A stretch of DNA of 37,957 bases from Actinomycetales bacterium (GTDB taxonomy: Bacteria > Actinomycetota > Actinomycetes > Actinomycetales > Microbacteriaceae): NCBI GenBank assembly GCA_015655445.1, contig JAATFA010000098.1, forward strand, positions 1 through 37,957. Reading direction: 5' to 3'. Below the pieces are notes generated by a model. That model searched no databases. It saw only the letters and a program-made list of their open reading frames with translations, and was not told the origin of the DNA. The position numbers and the translations under genes are program-made. The stretch's first letter is position 1. Each line of letters starts with the position of its first letter. Shown in pieces: positions 25,648-34,002 of the stretch.

Positions 25648-26927
25648 GAGAGGTCCCGGAGCCGCAGCAGGCGGTCGAGCACGTGCTCGTCACGATGGAT
25701 GCCGTCGTGCTCGTACTCGTTCGTCATCCAGAGCCGCGTGTTGCCGACGCGGTCCGCGGTGTCGGCCTGCAGCCCAGAGTCGACGTACATGTCGTCGTAG
25801 TACGCGACGGCGTTCAGCGGCACCTCGTTCGAGGCGAGCCGCTCGAGATCGTAGAGCTCCGGGTACTCCTCGACGCGGGCGAGCGCCTCGGCGGCGGGCG
25901 CGAAAGCGCGGAGGGAGTCGAACTCGTCGAACATGAAGGGGAACATCATCTCGCCCGTGAACATCAGCGGTCGATGCACCTCGTCGAAGTCGGGATGCCG
26001 CTCCCGCTCCCGCTGCGCCGCCCACGCGGTCGCACCGGGACCGCTGCCGTAGATGCTCTCCTGCAGCACCGCGAAGAGCGGGTTGTCCCAGAACGAGGTG
26101 CGGCGCTGCACCTGGTCGAGAAAGGAGTCGCCGAGGGCGCGCGGCGCAGGCGACTCGTCGGTCCACGCCTCCTCGAAGAGCCAGTGCATCCGCTCGGCGC
26201 TCAGCGACATGCCGAGGTCGAGGCCGAGCGTCTGCAGCCGCCGCACGGTGAGCAGGTCGCCCCCCGGCAGGCGCACCTCGTGGCCGGAGACGAAGTCGGC
26301 GACGGCGGCGACCCGCTCGCGGTCGGCGGGGAACATCCGGTAGTAGCGCTCCGTCTTGGCCCGTGCGCGGGGGAAGGTGCGCCGGTACACCTCCTCGGCG
26401 GAGGGCAGCACCGAGGCGAGCCCGCTCGTCACGTAGCACGCCTCCAATCCTTCCGGCGCGCGCGAGAGGTAGGTGAGGGTGAGGAAGCCGCCGTAGCTCT
26501 GGCCGAGCGTCGACCATCGGCGACCCTCGTAGACGGTGGATCGCACGTGCTCCATGTCGTCGACGATCGAGTCGGCGCGGAAGCGCAGCAGGTAGCGCGC
26601 CGCCTCGTCGGCATCGGCGAACGAGGCGATGCGCTGCCCCGTGATCCGGGTGCTGCGTGCGGTGCCGCGCTGGTCGACGAGGATCAGACGGTACTCCGCG
26701 AGGGCGCGGCCGATCCACCCGTCGGGTCGCTGCGGACGCGGCGACTTGCCGCCGGGTCCGCCCTGCAGATAGGCGAGGAGCGGGAGGTCCTCGTGCCGCC
26801 GGCGGGGGTCGACCAACTCTCGCACGAACAGCCGGATGCTCTCGCCGTCCGGAGCGGCCCAGTCCAGCGGAGCGTCGACGTACCGCTCTGTCACGTGCAT
26901 GCCCGGCATCGTGTATGCGGTCGGCAT
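25644..26927 (-). CDS. prolyl iminopeptidase-like alpha/beta hydrolase (S33)
   Basis: A 427-residue serine peptidase that would release N-terminal proline (and probably hydroxyproline) from peptides. Hallmarks are the oxyanion motif LQGGPGG near residues 54-60, DQRGTARS at 86-93 and the nucleophile elbow GQSYGG with S144. Length matches the larger, actinobacterial-type proline iminopeptidases. GGGGAG lies 6 nt before ATG 26927. It is first gene of a two-gene operon with the Xaa-Pro aminopeptidase. It is divergent from the LLM gene with the shared operator between them. Confidence 0.88.
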   Translation of the reverse strand: MPTAYTMPGMHVTERYVDAPLDWAAPDGESIRLFVRELVDPRRRHEDLPLLAYLQGGPGGKSPRPQRPDGWIGRALAEYRLILVDQRGTARSTRITGQRIASFADADEAARYLLRFRADSIVDDMEHVRSTVYEGRRWSTLGQSYGGFLTLTYLSRAPEGLEACYVTSGLASVLPSAEEVYRRTFPRARAKTERYYRMFPADRERVAAVADFVSGHEVRLPGGDLLTVRRLQTLGLDLGMSLSAERMHWLFEEAWTDESPAPRALGDSFLDQVQRRTSFWDNPLFAVLQESIYGSGPGATAWAAQRERERHPDFDEVHRPLMFTGEMMFPFMFDEFDSLRAFAPAAEALARVEEYPELYDLERLASNEVPLNAVAYYDDMYVDSGLQADTADRVGNTRLWMTNEYEHDGIHRDEHVLDRLLRLRDLS

Positions 26928-26955
26928 CGATCTCCCCTGCCCTCGGATGTGGTAT

Positions 26956-26967
26956 GTAGCATATCAC
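26956..26967. promoter_or_regulatory. putative GntR operator in the divergent peptidase/LLM promoter
   Basis: GTAGCATATCAC, 11 of 12 matches to GTRAYATRTYAC. It lies in the 57-bp gap between the iminopeptidase start (26927, minus) and the LLM start (26985, plus). On the minus strand TATGCT (26963-26958) within it could serve as -10 for the peptidase operon, and on the plus strand it sits in the -35/-10 spacer of the LLM promoter. One bound regulator could control both. Confidence 0.65.
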
Positions 26968-26972
26968 TCGGC

Positions 26973-26978
26973 TACACT
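26973..26978 (+). promoter_or_regulatory. -10 box of a probable leaderless promoter for the LLM gene
   Basis: TACACT ends 6 nt before GTG 26985. That spacing puts the transcription start at or next to the start codon, and no ribosome binding site is present. Leaderless mRNAs of this form are common in actinobacteria. Confidence 0.55.
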
Positions 26979-26984
26979 CGTCCC

Positions 26985-27890
26985 GTGCGCTTCGGAATCG
27001 TCATCCTGCCCGAGCATCCGTGGCCCCGGGCGCGGGAGATCTGGCGCCGCGCCGAGGCCTTGGGCTTTGACCACGCCTGGACCTACGACCACCTGTCGTG
27101 GACGAGCCTCGCGGACCGGCCGTGGGGCGCGACGATCCCCACGCTGACGGCAGCCGCGGTCGTCACCGAGCGGATCCGGCTCGGCCCCTTCGTCAGCAAC
27201 CCGAACTTCCGCCATCCCGTGCCCTTCGCAAAGGACCTCGCCACCGTGGACGAGGTCTCCGGCGGCCGTTTCACCCTCGGAGTCGGCTCGGGCGTAGGCT
27301 CCGGCTTCGACTCCTTCGTGCTCGGCGACCCCGAGTATCCCGCCCGCCGCCGCCACGAGCGCTTCGTCGAGTTCGTCGAGCTGCTCGACGCGCTGCTGCG
27401 CTTCGAGGCGCCCGGCGACGAGGGCATCGACCACGAGGGCCCGTGGTACACGGCCCGCGGCGCGCGGATGGCAGGACTCCCGGCGCAGGAGCCACGCATG
27501 CCCTTCGCGATCGCGGCCAACGGAGCGCGCGGACTCGAGCTGGTCGCCCGCCTCGGCGACGGGTGGATCACCAACGGCCCGTCGACCACCGACGACGCGG
27601 CATGGTGGCGGAGGGTCGCCGAGCTCGCCCGGAGCCTCGACGAAACGGCAGCACGGCTCGGCCGCGACCCCGCCACGATCGACCGCTACCTCTCCTACGA
27701 CGCGGTCGCCGTCGGGGGCCGCTTCGCCCTGTCCAGCGTCGCCACCTTCGAGGACGCCGCCTGCCGGGCCGAGGAGCTGGGCTTCACCGACCTCGTCGTG
27801 CACTGGCCCCGCCCGGAGGGCGTGTACGCCGGCTCCGAGCACGTGCTCGACGAGGTCGCCTCCCGCTTCGACCGCCACCGCATCCGCTGA
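26985..27890 (+). CDS. LLM class flavin-dependent oxidoreductase
   Basis: A 301-residue luciferase-like TIM-barrel monooxygenase. The family start is VRFGIVILPEHPW, with WTYDHLSW and RIRLGPFVSNPNFRHPVPFAKDLATVDEVSGGRFTLGVGSG in order. GTG 26985 follows a -10 box closely, suggesting a leaderless transcript. It is followed 22 bp later by an alpha/beta hydrolase. The substrate is unknown. In this island it may act on a cyclic imino-acid by-product such as pyrrole-2-carboxylate, but that is speculation from context. Coenzyme F420 rather than FMN use cannot be excluded. Confidence 0.82.
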   Translation: MRFGIVILPEHPWPRAREIWRRAEALGFDHAWTYDHLSWTSLADRPWGATIPTLTAAAVVTERIRLGPFVSNPNFRHPVPFAKDLATVDEVSGGRFTLGVGSGVGSGFDSFVLGDPEYPARRRHERFVEFVELLDALLRFEAPGDEGIDHEGPWYTARGARMAGLPAQEPRMPFAIAANGARGLELVARLGDGWITNGPSTTDDAAWWRRVAELARSLDETAARLGRDPATIDRYLSYDAVAVGGRFALSSVATFEDAACRAEELGFTDLVVHWPRPEGVYAGSEHVLDEVASRFDRHRIR

Positions 27891-27912
27891 CCGCGACCGA
27901 CAGGAGCCCGCC

Positions 27913-28713
27913 ATGCCCGCAGCACGCCTCAACGGCATCGACCTTCACTACCGCGTCGAGGGCGAGGGGCCCGAGACAGTGCTGCTCGTCAACGGCCTCG
28001 CCGACGACCTCGGCACCTGGGACCTTCAGGTGCCCGCCCTGCTCGACGCCGGCTACCGCGTCGTGCGCTACGACAACCGCGGCGTGGGTCGCACCGACAA
28101 GCCGGCCGGACCGTACACGACACAGCTCATGGCCGACGACGCCAAGGCGCTCGTCGACCACCTCGCCCTCCGCGACTATCACGTCATGGGCATCTCGATG
28201 GGCGGCATGATCGCCCAGCGCTTCGCGCTCGCCTATCCCGACGGCATCCGCTCGCTCACGCTGGCCGCGACCTACGCCGCGCCGGGACCATTCTGCTCAC
28301 GCATGTACGCGATGTGGGCCGACATGGCGCCCGTGCTCGGTGTGCCGTTCATCATGCGCGACGTCACGCTGTGGGGATTCACGCTCGGCTACTTCGAGCA
28401 CCACGAGCGGGAGCTCGGCGAGGTCGAGACCGCCATGCGCTTCCTCGACCAGCCCGTGCACGCCTACCTCGCCCAGCTCGCCGTCATCCAGCAGCACGAC
28501 GAGACCGAGACGATCGGCGGCCTGGCGATGCCGACGATGGTGCTGGCCGGCGACGACGACATCCTCATCCCCACCGCGCTCTCGCGCCAGTTGCACGCGC
28601 TCATCCCCGGGGCGATATGGCACACGGTGCCGGGCGGCCACTGCTGCATCTGGGAGGCTCCCGACGCCTTCAACGAGGCCTTCGTCGCCTTCCTGCGCAA
28701 GCAGGCGGCCTGA
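27913..28713 (+). CDS. alpha/beta hydrolase
   Basis: A 266-residue hydrolase. The catalytic elements are visible: RYDNRGVGRTDKP, nucleophile elbow GISMGG, Asp in LAGDDDILIPTALS and His in VPGGHCCIWEAP. AGGAG is well placed before ATG 27913. It is paired with the LLM monooxygenase, a combination seen where an oxygenase product is then hydrolysed (as in RutA/RutD). The specific ester, lactone or amide substrate is not evident. It converges on the fusion gene with an 11-bp gap. Confidence 0.85.
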   Translation: MPAARLNGIDLHYRVEGEGPETVLLVNGLADDLGTWDLQVPALLDAGYRVVRYDNRGVGRTDKPAGPYTTQLMADDAKALVDHLALRDYHVMGISMGGMIAQRFALAYPDGIRSLTLAATYAAPGPFCSRMYAMWADMAPVLGVPFIMRDVTLWGFTLGYFEHHERELGEVETAMRFLDQPVHAYLAQLAVIQQHDETETIGGLAMPTMVLAGDDDILIPTALSRQLHALIPGAIWHTVPGGHCCIWEAPDAFNEAFVAFLRKQAA

Positions 28714-28724
28714 CCCCGGGCGCC

Positions 28725-31637
28725 TCACAGCTCTGCGAGCACCTCGTCGAGGCGCGAGACGAAGAAGTCGACGTGCTCGCGGGTGAAAGTCATCGGCGGC
28801 TTGATCTTGAGCACGTTGTCGTAGCGGCCGTTGGGGTACATGGCAACCCCGCGATCCTTGAGCAGCTCGCTCGCCCGACGTGCCTCCTCGGCCGCGGGCT
28901 CGCGTGTGTCCGGGTCGCGCACGAGCTCGACGCCGAGGTACAGGCCCAGGCCCCGCACGTCGCCGATCAGCGGATGCCGCGCCGCCGTCTCGCGCAGCCG
29001 ATCGGCGAAGGCGGCGCCGACCTCGCGCGCGTTCTGCTGCAGGCCGTCCTGCTCGATGACATCGAGCACGCGCATGCCGATCGCGCAGGAGACCGGGTTG
29101 CCGCCGAAGGTGTTGAAGTAGCGCACGCCGTTGTCGAAGGCGTCGGCGATCTCGCGGGTCGTGACGACCGCCGCCATCGGATGGCCGTTGCCCATCGGCT
29201 TGCCCATGGTGACGATGTCGGGCACGACGCCGCTGGTCTCGAAGCCCCAGAACGCCTCCCCCAGACGACCGAAGCCCACCTGCACCTCGTCGGAGATGCA
29301 CAGACCGCCCGTGGCGCGCACGGCGGCGAAGGCGTCGCGGAGGTACCCCGGCGGCAGCACGTGGTTGCCGCCCGATCCGATCAGCGACTCGGCGATAAAG
29401 GCGGCGGGGGGCGCGGCCTGCGCGGTCATCTCGTCGGCGACGCGGCGCACGTCCTCGGCGTAGCGCGGGCCCGCCAAGGGGTCGTCGTAGCCGAACGGAC
29501 CACGATAGCGGTCGGGCGTGATGACCTCGCGGGTCGACTCCGGCACCCCGCCGCCGCCCGGGCCCCGGTACCGGTTCGGGCTCACGTCGGTCACCGCCGT
29601 GGTGTTGCCGTGGTAGGCGGAGTCGATCACGACGGCGTGACGACGGCCCGTGACTGTTCGCGCGATCCGCAGCGCGAGGTCGTTCGCCTCGCTGCCGGTG
29701 CAGACGAAGAACACGACGTCGAGGCTCTCGGGCAGCGTTGCCGTGAGCCGCTCGGCGTACTGCGCGATGCCTGGATAGACGAACCGGCTGTTGGTATTGA
29801 GCAGCCGGAGCTGTCGCGCGCCCGCCGCCGCGACGCGCTCCTCTGCGTGACCCACGTGGGTGACGTTGTTGATCGGGTCGAGGTAGGCGAGCGCGTCCTC
29901 GTCGTAGAGCCAGCAGTCGCGTCCGCGCACCAGGTTCATCGGGCGGGCGAAGTACGCCCGCTGCGACGGGGCGAAGTGCTCGGCGCGGGCGCGGATCACC
30001 TCCCGCAGCGTCCATGCCGGCGGGGCGCTCGCCGAGGCCCCCAGCATCGTGGCCGGATCGCCGAGCAGCGTCGCCCACTCGGCCGTCTCGCCCGGGCGTC
30101 CTACGAGTGGAGGCGGATCCTCGGCGTGCCGCGGGTCGAGGAGCAGCTGCACCATGCCGTCGAAGAGGCCCGCGAAGGGCTCCGACGCGGGAGCCAGCAC
30201 GCCGAGGGGGGTGCCCGCCTCCACCCGCTCGCCCTCCACCGGCCCTCCGATGCTCGAGCCGTCGCCAGCGAGCGGCGACCGGATGCCGTGCCAGATCGTG
30301 TACATCGTCCCGTGATCGACGACGAGCGGACCGCGAGCGACCACCGTGCCCGCCAGCGGCGCGCGCACCTCCTGCGGACGCGATACGACTAGGCCGGAGC
30401 CGAGCAGCACGGTGGCGGGCTCGTCGGGGCCGAGGTCGCGCGGGGCCGCCAGGGGCAGTGCTGCACGGAACGCGGGAGCGTGCAGCACCCGACCGGAGGC
30501 CGCCGCCGCCTCACGCAGCCGGGCGCGCGCGGCGTCGGGTGCCACGGCCACCCCGTCCAGCAGCTCGCTCGACGGGGTCAGGTCCACGCCCAGCGTCGCC
30601 CCCAGCGCGGGCCGGCTGCCGGGCAGGGGGGCACGCGCGGGCGGGTCGATGCCGCAGACGGCGCGCAGGCGCGCCTCGGCCACAAGGGGATGGATGCGCG
30701 CGATCCGGGCCAGAGCGGCCCACGTGTCGGAGGAGCGCATCCGGCCGTAGTCGCCGCCGCGGTGCGACCAGGTGGCGGCGTTGACGCAGAGGCGGGCGGC
30801 GGCCAGCGGGAACAGCACCTCCAGCTCGGCCGCCCCGAGGGGCACAACGGCGTGGTGACCCCGTACGACGAGGGCGGCGGCCCGTAGCGGATCGCGCTCG
30901 CGCCGCATCGCGTATGCCACCGCGACCGCGAGCTCCGCCACCCGGATCGTGGTGCGGGCATCGGCGACGTCGAGCAGCCCCACCAGTCCGGAGCCGTCGG
31001 GCTCGGCGAGCACGTTGAAGTCGTTGAGGTCCTGGTGCACGAGCGCCCGCGGCAGCTCATCGCAGCGAGGCCGCACCCGCTCGAACCGCCCCATGATCGT
31101 CTCGATGTGCCTTCGCGCCTCGCGATCGTGCACGCTGTCCACCGTTCCAGAGATCGCACGGAGGCTGTCCTGCAGCAGCCAGTGATGCGGGGCGGGCTCG
31201 GGTACGGCCGGAGGCAGCCCGGAGAGGGCCGCAGCCGTCGAGGCGGCGAGCGCGCCCCACTGCTCGAGGAGCGCGTCGGAGCGATGCGCAAGAGCGGCGA
31301 TCGTCACGCCGGGCAGCCAGGAGAGCACGCGGATCGCCGCCGGTGCGGGCGCGTCGAGGACGACCCGCGGGCGACCGTCGAGGGTGGGCAGGAGCGTCGG
31401 CACCGCGACCGGCAGCCCGGCTCGGGCGAGACGCTCGAGCAGCATGTCCTGCCAGTCGAGCAGCGTCGGATCGGCGGTCGGGGCGACCTTGACGACGTGC
31501 TGATCGCCGCGCTCGCCGACGACCAGCACATTGCGATCGACCTCGCCGCCCAGCAGTCGCGCCGACACGACGCGGATGCCGTAATTCTCATGAAGTGCAT
31601 CGCGCACCTCGGGAGAAAGGGCGGGTTCGGCGGCCAT
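28725..31637 (-). CDS. fusion: APH-type kinase / M23-like domain / class III aminotransferase (probable hydroxylysine kinase-phospholyase)
   Basis: A 970-residue three-part protein. Residues about 1-330 form an aminoglycoside-phosphotransferase-fold kinase with HQDLNDFN (H201, D203, N208) and D223. Residues about 420-490 resemble a lysostaphin/M23 or barrel-hybrid segment (VRAPLAGTVVARG ... VEAGTPLGVLAP) without an obvious metal site. Residues about 540-970 are a PLP-dependent class III aminotransferase fold with D783 and the PLP lysine K813 in TMGKPMGNG. In animals the hydroxylysine kinase is APH-like, and the phospholyases acting on 5-phosphohydroxylysine and phosphoethanolamine are class III aminotransferase relatives. 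A fused kinase plus ammoniophospholyase is therefore the best guess. Ethanolamine is an alternative substrate. ATG 31637 has GAGGG very close, so the start is uncertain. Confidence 0.82.
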   Translation of the reverse strand: MAAEPALSPEVRDALHENYGIRVVSARLLGGEVDRNVLVVGERGDQHVVKVAPTADPTLLDWQDMLLERLARAGLPVAVPTLLPTLDGRPRVVLDAPAPAAIRVLSWLPGVTIAALAHRSDALLEQWGALAASTAAALSGLPPAVPEPAPHHWLLQDSLRAISGTVDSVHDREARRHIETIMGRFERVRPRCDELPRALVHQDLNDFNVLAEPDGSGLVGLLDVADARTTIRVAELAVAVAYAMRRERDPLRAAALVVRGHHAVVPLGAAELEVLFPLAAARLCVNAATWSHRGGDYGRMRSSDTWAALARIARIHPLVAEARLRAVCGIDPPARAPLPGSRPALGATLGVDLTPSSELLDGVAVAPDAARARLREAAAASGRVLHAPAFRAALPLAAPRDLGPDEPATVLLGSGLVVSRPQEVRAPLAGTVVARGPLVVDHGTMYTIWHGIRSPLAGDGSSIGGPVEGERVEAGTPLGVLAPASEPFAGLFDGMVQLLLDPRHAEDPPPLVGRPGETAEWATLLGDPATMLGASASAPPAWTLREVIRARAEHFAPSQRAYFARPMNLVRGRDCWLYDEDALAYLDPINNVTHVGHAEERVAAAGARQLRLLNTNSRFVYPGIAQYAERLTATLPESLDVVFFVCTGSEANDLALRIARTVTGRRHAVVIDSAYHGNTTAVTDVSPNRYRGPGGGGVPESTREVITPDRYRGPFGYDDPLAGPRYAEDVRRVADEMTAQAAPPAAFIAESLIGSGGNHVLPPGYLRDAFAAVRATGGLCISDEVQVGFGRLGEAFWGFETSGVVPDIVTMGKPMGNGHPMAAVVTTREIADAFDNGVRYFNTFGGNPVSCAIGMRVLDVIEQDGLQQNAREVGAAFADRLRETAARHPLIGDVRGLGLYLGVELVRDPDTREPAAEEARRASELLKDRGVAMYPNGRYDNVLKIKPPMTFTREHVDFFVSRLDEVLAEL

Positions 31638-31702
31638 TCCCTCAGATCACCAGAGCCTGGGCTGGAGATCAAGGGTAGCCACGCCCTTCCTCGGAGGGCA
31701 AG
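31638..31702. promoter_or_regulatory. divergent promoter gap between the fusion gene and the PucR-type regulator
   Basis: 65 bp separate the two starts. No copy of the GTRAYATRTYAC palindrome is present, unlike the other island promoters. This suggests separate control, plausibly by the adjacent PucR-type regulator. Confidence 0.4.
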
Positions 31703-32896
31703 ATGTGCATCGTGCACACGCATCGCTCCGGTACAGGCGCTGTGAGCCTGCAGCTCCTCGCGGCCGGCCTTCGGGAGGAGCGGCTGGACGAGCTGGTCGA
31801 CGAGTCGATGCGCCGTCTGCTCGCCGATGAGCCGGCGTACGCGCGCGCCGACCGTGCCGAGCTCCGGGTGCAGATGACGCGCACCATCGGGCTGGCCCTC
31901 ACGCGGCTCGCGGGGCGCGCGATCCCCGCCGACCTCTCCTCGGCCGCGTACGAGAGCGGCCAGCTTCGGGCAGCCCAGGGCATCGAGCTGGCGGCCGTGC
32001 TGCACTCGTTCCGGATCGATCTGCGGGTGCTGTGGCAGGCCGTGATCCACGCCGCGATAGAGGGGGGCGGCGCCGATCACGCCTTCGTGGAGGGTCTCGT
32101 GGAGGTGTGGGAGGCGGTCGAGGCGAACATCGCCGACGTCGTCGACGGCTACCGCGACGCCGCCGAGCGACTGGCGCGAGGCGCCGAGGAAGTCCGTGCA
32201 GCCGCCTTCGACCGTCTGCTCGAGCGGGGCGGTCACGACGGGACCGTCGTCGTCGAGGCCGCCCGGCTGCTCGAGCTCTCCCCCGACGCCCGCCACCTCT
32301 GCCTCGTGGCCCGGCCCGGCGGGGCCGCACCCGGGGCGATGAACGCCGTGAGGGCGCGACTGCGGCGGGAGGGGGTGCGGGCACACCTGCAGTGGGCGGG
32401 CGCCGAGCTGCTCGGTGTGATCGAGGTCGCCGACCCAGATCGCGACCACGAGATGCTGGGGCGACTCATCGAGCTCCGGGACGTGCCGTGCGGCCTCGCC
32501 GAGGCCCGCGGGCTGGGGGAGGTCGCGCGCGGCCTGCGCCTGGCTCGCGCTGCCGCGCGGGGCGCGGACGGCCCCCGGCTGCTGCGCGGGCATTGGGGCT
32601 CCGCCGCGCTGGCCGCCGACGCCGAGCTGGCCGAGAGCCTCGTCGAGACCGTGCTCGGTCCGCTCGACCGCCTCGCGGAGCCGGCCCGTACGGCCGTGCT
32701 CGAGACGCTCGAGGCCTGTTTCGCCGGTGACGGCTCGGTGGCCGACATCGCCGCTCGCACCTTCCGTCACCGCAACACGGTACGCCGTCGGCTGCAGGAC
32801 GTAGTGGAGCTCACGGGGCTCGACCCCAGGCGCCCCGCCGACGCTGCGCTCCTCGCCCTCGCCCTGCAGGGCCGCGCGACCGCTCGCCGAGCATAA
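31703..32896 (+). CDS. PucR/CdaR family transcriptional regulator
   Basis: A 397-residue regulator with a C-terminal PucR-type helix-turn-helix (SVADIAARTFRHRNTVRRRL, then LTGLDPRRPADAALLALALQG). An N-terminal helical domain resembles the RsbRD-like sensor found in many actinobacterial members (FRIDLRVLWQAVI region, residues about 20-150). GGAGGG (31693-31698) precedes ATG 31703. It is divergent from the kinase-aminotransferase fusion, so it is probably that gene's activator. The family often activates pathways on sensing their amine or amide substrate; the ligand here is unknown. Confidence 0.88.
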   Translation: MCIVHTHRSGTGAVSLQLLAAGLREERLDELVDESMRRLLADEPAYARADRAELRVQMTRTIGLALTRLAGRAIPADLSSAAYESGQLRAAQGIELAAVLHSFRIDLRVLWQAVIHAAIEGGGADHAFVEGLVEVWEAVEANIADVVDGYRDAAERLARGAEEVRAAAFDRLLERGGHDGTVVVEAARLLELSPDARHLCLVARPGGAAPGAMNAVRARLRREGVRAHLQWAGAELLGVIEVADPDRDHEMLGRLIELRDVPCGLAEARGLGEVARGLRLARAAARGADGPRLLRGHWGSAALAADAELAESLVETVLGPLDRLAEPARTAVLETLEACFAGDGSVADIAARTFRHRNTVRRRLQDVVELTGLDPRRPADAALLALALQGRATARRA

Positions 32897-33099
32897 AGGG
32901 CACCGATCCCGTCTTGGCCGAGGCATGCCGTCGTGACCGCGTCGCCGGAGGAGTCGGCTCGGCACCGCCCGCGAGCGGCCGGGAAGCCGGGGCCGTGAGC
33001 GCCGGGGCGATGACGACGCCCACGACGGGAGCAACCGCCGCTGCCAAACCGGCCCACAGCATCCGCCGTCGGCGCACCCGCCGTCGGCGACGACGCGCC

Positions 33100-33222
33100 C
33101 GCGCCCGGGATGTCGTGCCCCTCATCGGCGACCTCCTGAGGGTGCCGCTGCATGCGGCGATGGTTGTCGATGATGATGTTCCGGGCGGTCTGGACGAGAT
33201 ACGCCCGCAGGCTCGAGTGGCG
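33100..33222 (-). pseudogene. ECF sigma factor fragment (region 2 end)
   Basis: On the minus strand the text SLRAYLVQTARNIIIDNHRR, followed by MQRHPQEV, matches the end of sigma-70 region 2 of ECF sigma factors. Upstream coding sequence is lost where the IS110-type remnant begins, and no region 4 follows downstream. It appears to be the stump of a gene cut by insertion. The short length keeps confidence moderate. Confidence 0.45.
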
Positions 33223-33229
33223 CTGAGGT

Positions 33230-33715
33230 GCTGCGACCGGCTCCTACGCGGCCGGCCTGACCCGGTTCCTCCTCGAGCAAGGTGTGGAGATCGCCGAGGT
33301 GAACCAGCCGCATCCGCACCTCCGGGCCCGGCGCGGCAAGGACGACGCGCTCGCCCCCGAGGCCGTGCTGAAGGCGCTGTCGGGGCAGACCACGGTCATC
33401 CGGAAGCTCACGACGGGGGTCGTCGAGTCGATCCGCATCCTGCGCCTGACAAGGGATTGCGTCGTCCGCCGTTCCAGCCACCACGTACGCACTCTGGGGC
33501 CTCGCGCGGCCGGACCTCGAGCTCACCGAGGAGATCCGCGAACTCGACAAAACTCCTCGACGAACTCCTGGCGGCAACCGCCCCGGCCCTGATCACGCGG
33601 ATGGTGATCGGCACCGGGCACGCCGCGCAGCTGCTGATCACCGCCGGGCAGAATTTCGACCGACTGCACTCCACCGGCAAGCGAACGCCACCCTGCACGG
33701 GTGCCGATATTGCCC
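33230..33715 (+). pseudogene. IS110 family transposase remnant
   Basis: Three stretches in different frames read as one IS110 protein. The first is TGSYAAGLTRFLLEQGVEIAEV with RARRGKDDALAPEAVLKALSG, then VVESIRILRLTRDC. The second, in another frame, is LARPDLELTEEIRELDK. The third, after an extra A in AAAA near 33550, is LLDELLAATAPALITRMVIGTG with LLITAGQNFDRL. The N-terminal DEDD start and the C-terminal transposase_20 part are absent, so it is a fragment with two frame changes and cannot be active. Confidence 0.7.
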
Positions 33716-33947
33716 CGGCCGTGGCCGCTGGCGACGCTGGGGGGGGATCGCTCATCTGGCGGGATCGCGGGTGTCGCGCGTGTTCGTGCGGACCTACCGC
33801 GAGACGCCGTTGGCGTGTCTGGCGATGCTGCCGGGGGGAGGAGCTGGGAGTGGCGGAGCTGGGAGGGCACCCCTTGCGCTGGTCGCGAGATGTTCCGGGT
33901 GGATGTGGCGCTCGCGTCGTACGGCGACAGGTCACGACCCACGTCCG

Positions 33948-33959
33948 GTGATATGTTAC
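33948..33959. promoter_or_regulatory. putative GntR operator upstream of the acetamidase pseudogene
   Basis: GTGATATGTTAC, a full match to GTRAYATRTYAC, containing TATGTT (33952-33957) as a possible -10. It lies 43 bp upstream of ATG 34003. Confidence 0.65.
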
Positions 33960-34002
33960 ATTCCAGAGCTCCGCCCGCGAGAGCCTGACGAGAGGACCCT
34001 CG

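Larger units (their letters stand above)
32897..33947. other. about 1 kb without an intact gene (decayed region)
   Basis: It holds only fragments: a possible minus-strand small membrane-protein frame (33125 down into the pucR end), an ECF-sigma fragment near 33100-33222 and an IS110-type remnant at 33230-33715. From about 33720 to 33947 I see nothing recognisable. No RNA gene or array is visible. Confidence 0.7.

Noticed and set aside
32811-33125. Minus-strand 104-residue frame with one hydrophobic segment as a real gene
   Set aside because: It overlaps the pucR 3' end by about 85 bp, its flanks are Arg-rich low-complexity text, and it lies in a decayed region. I could not support it beyond a possible relic.
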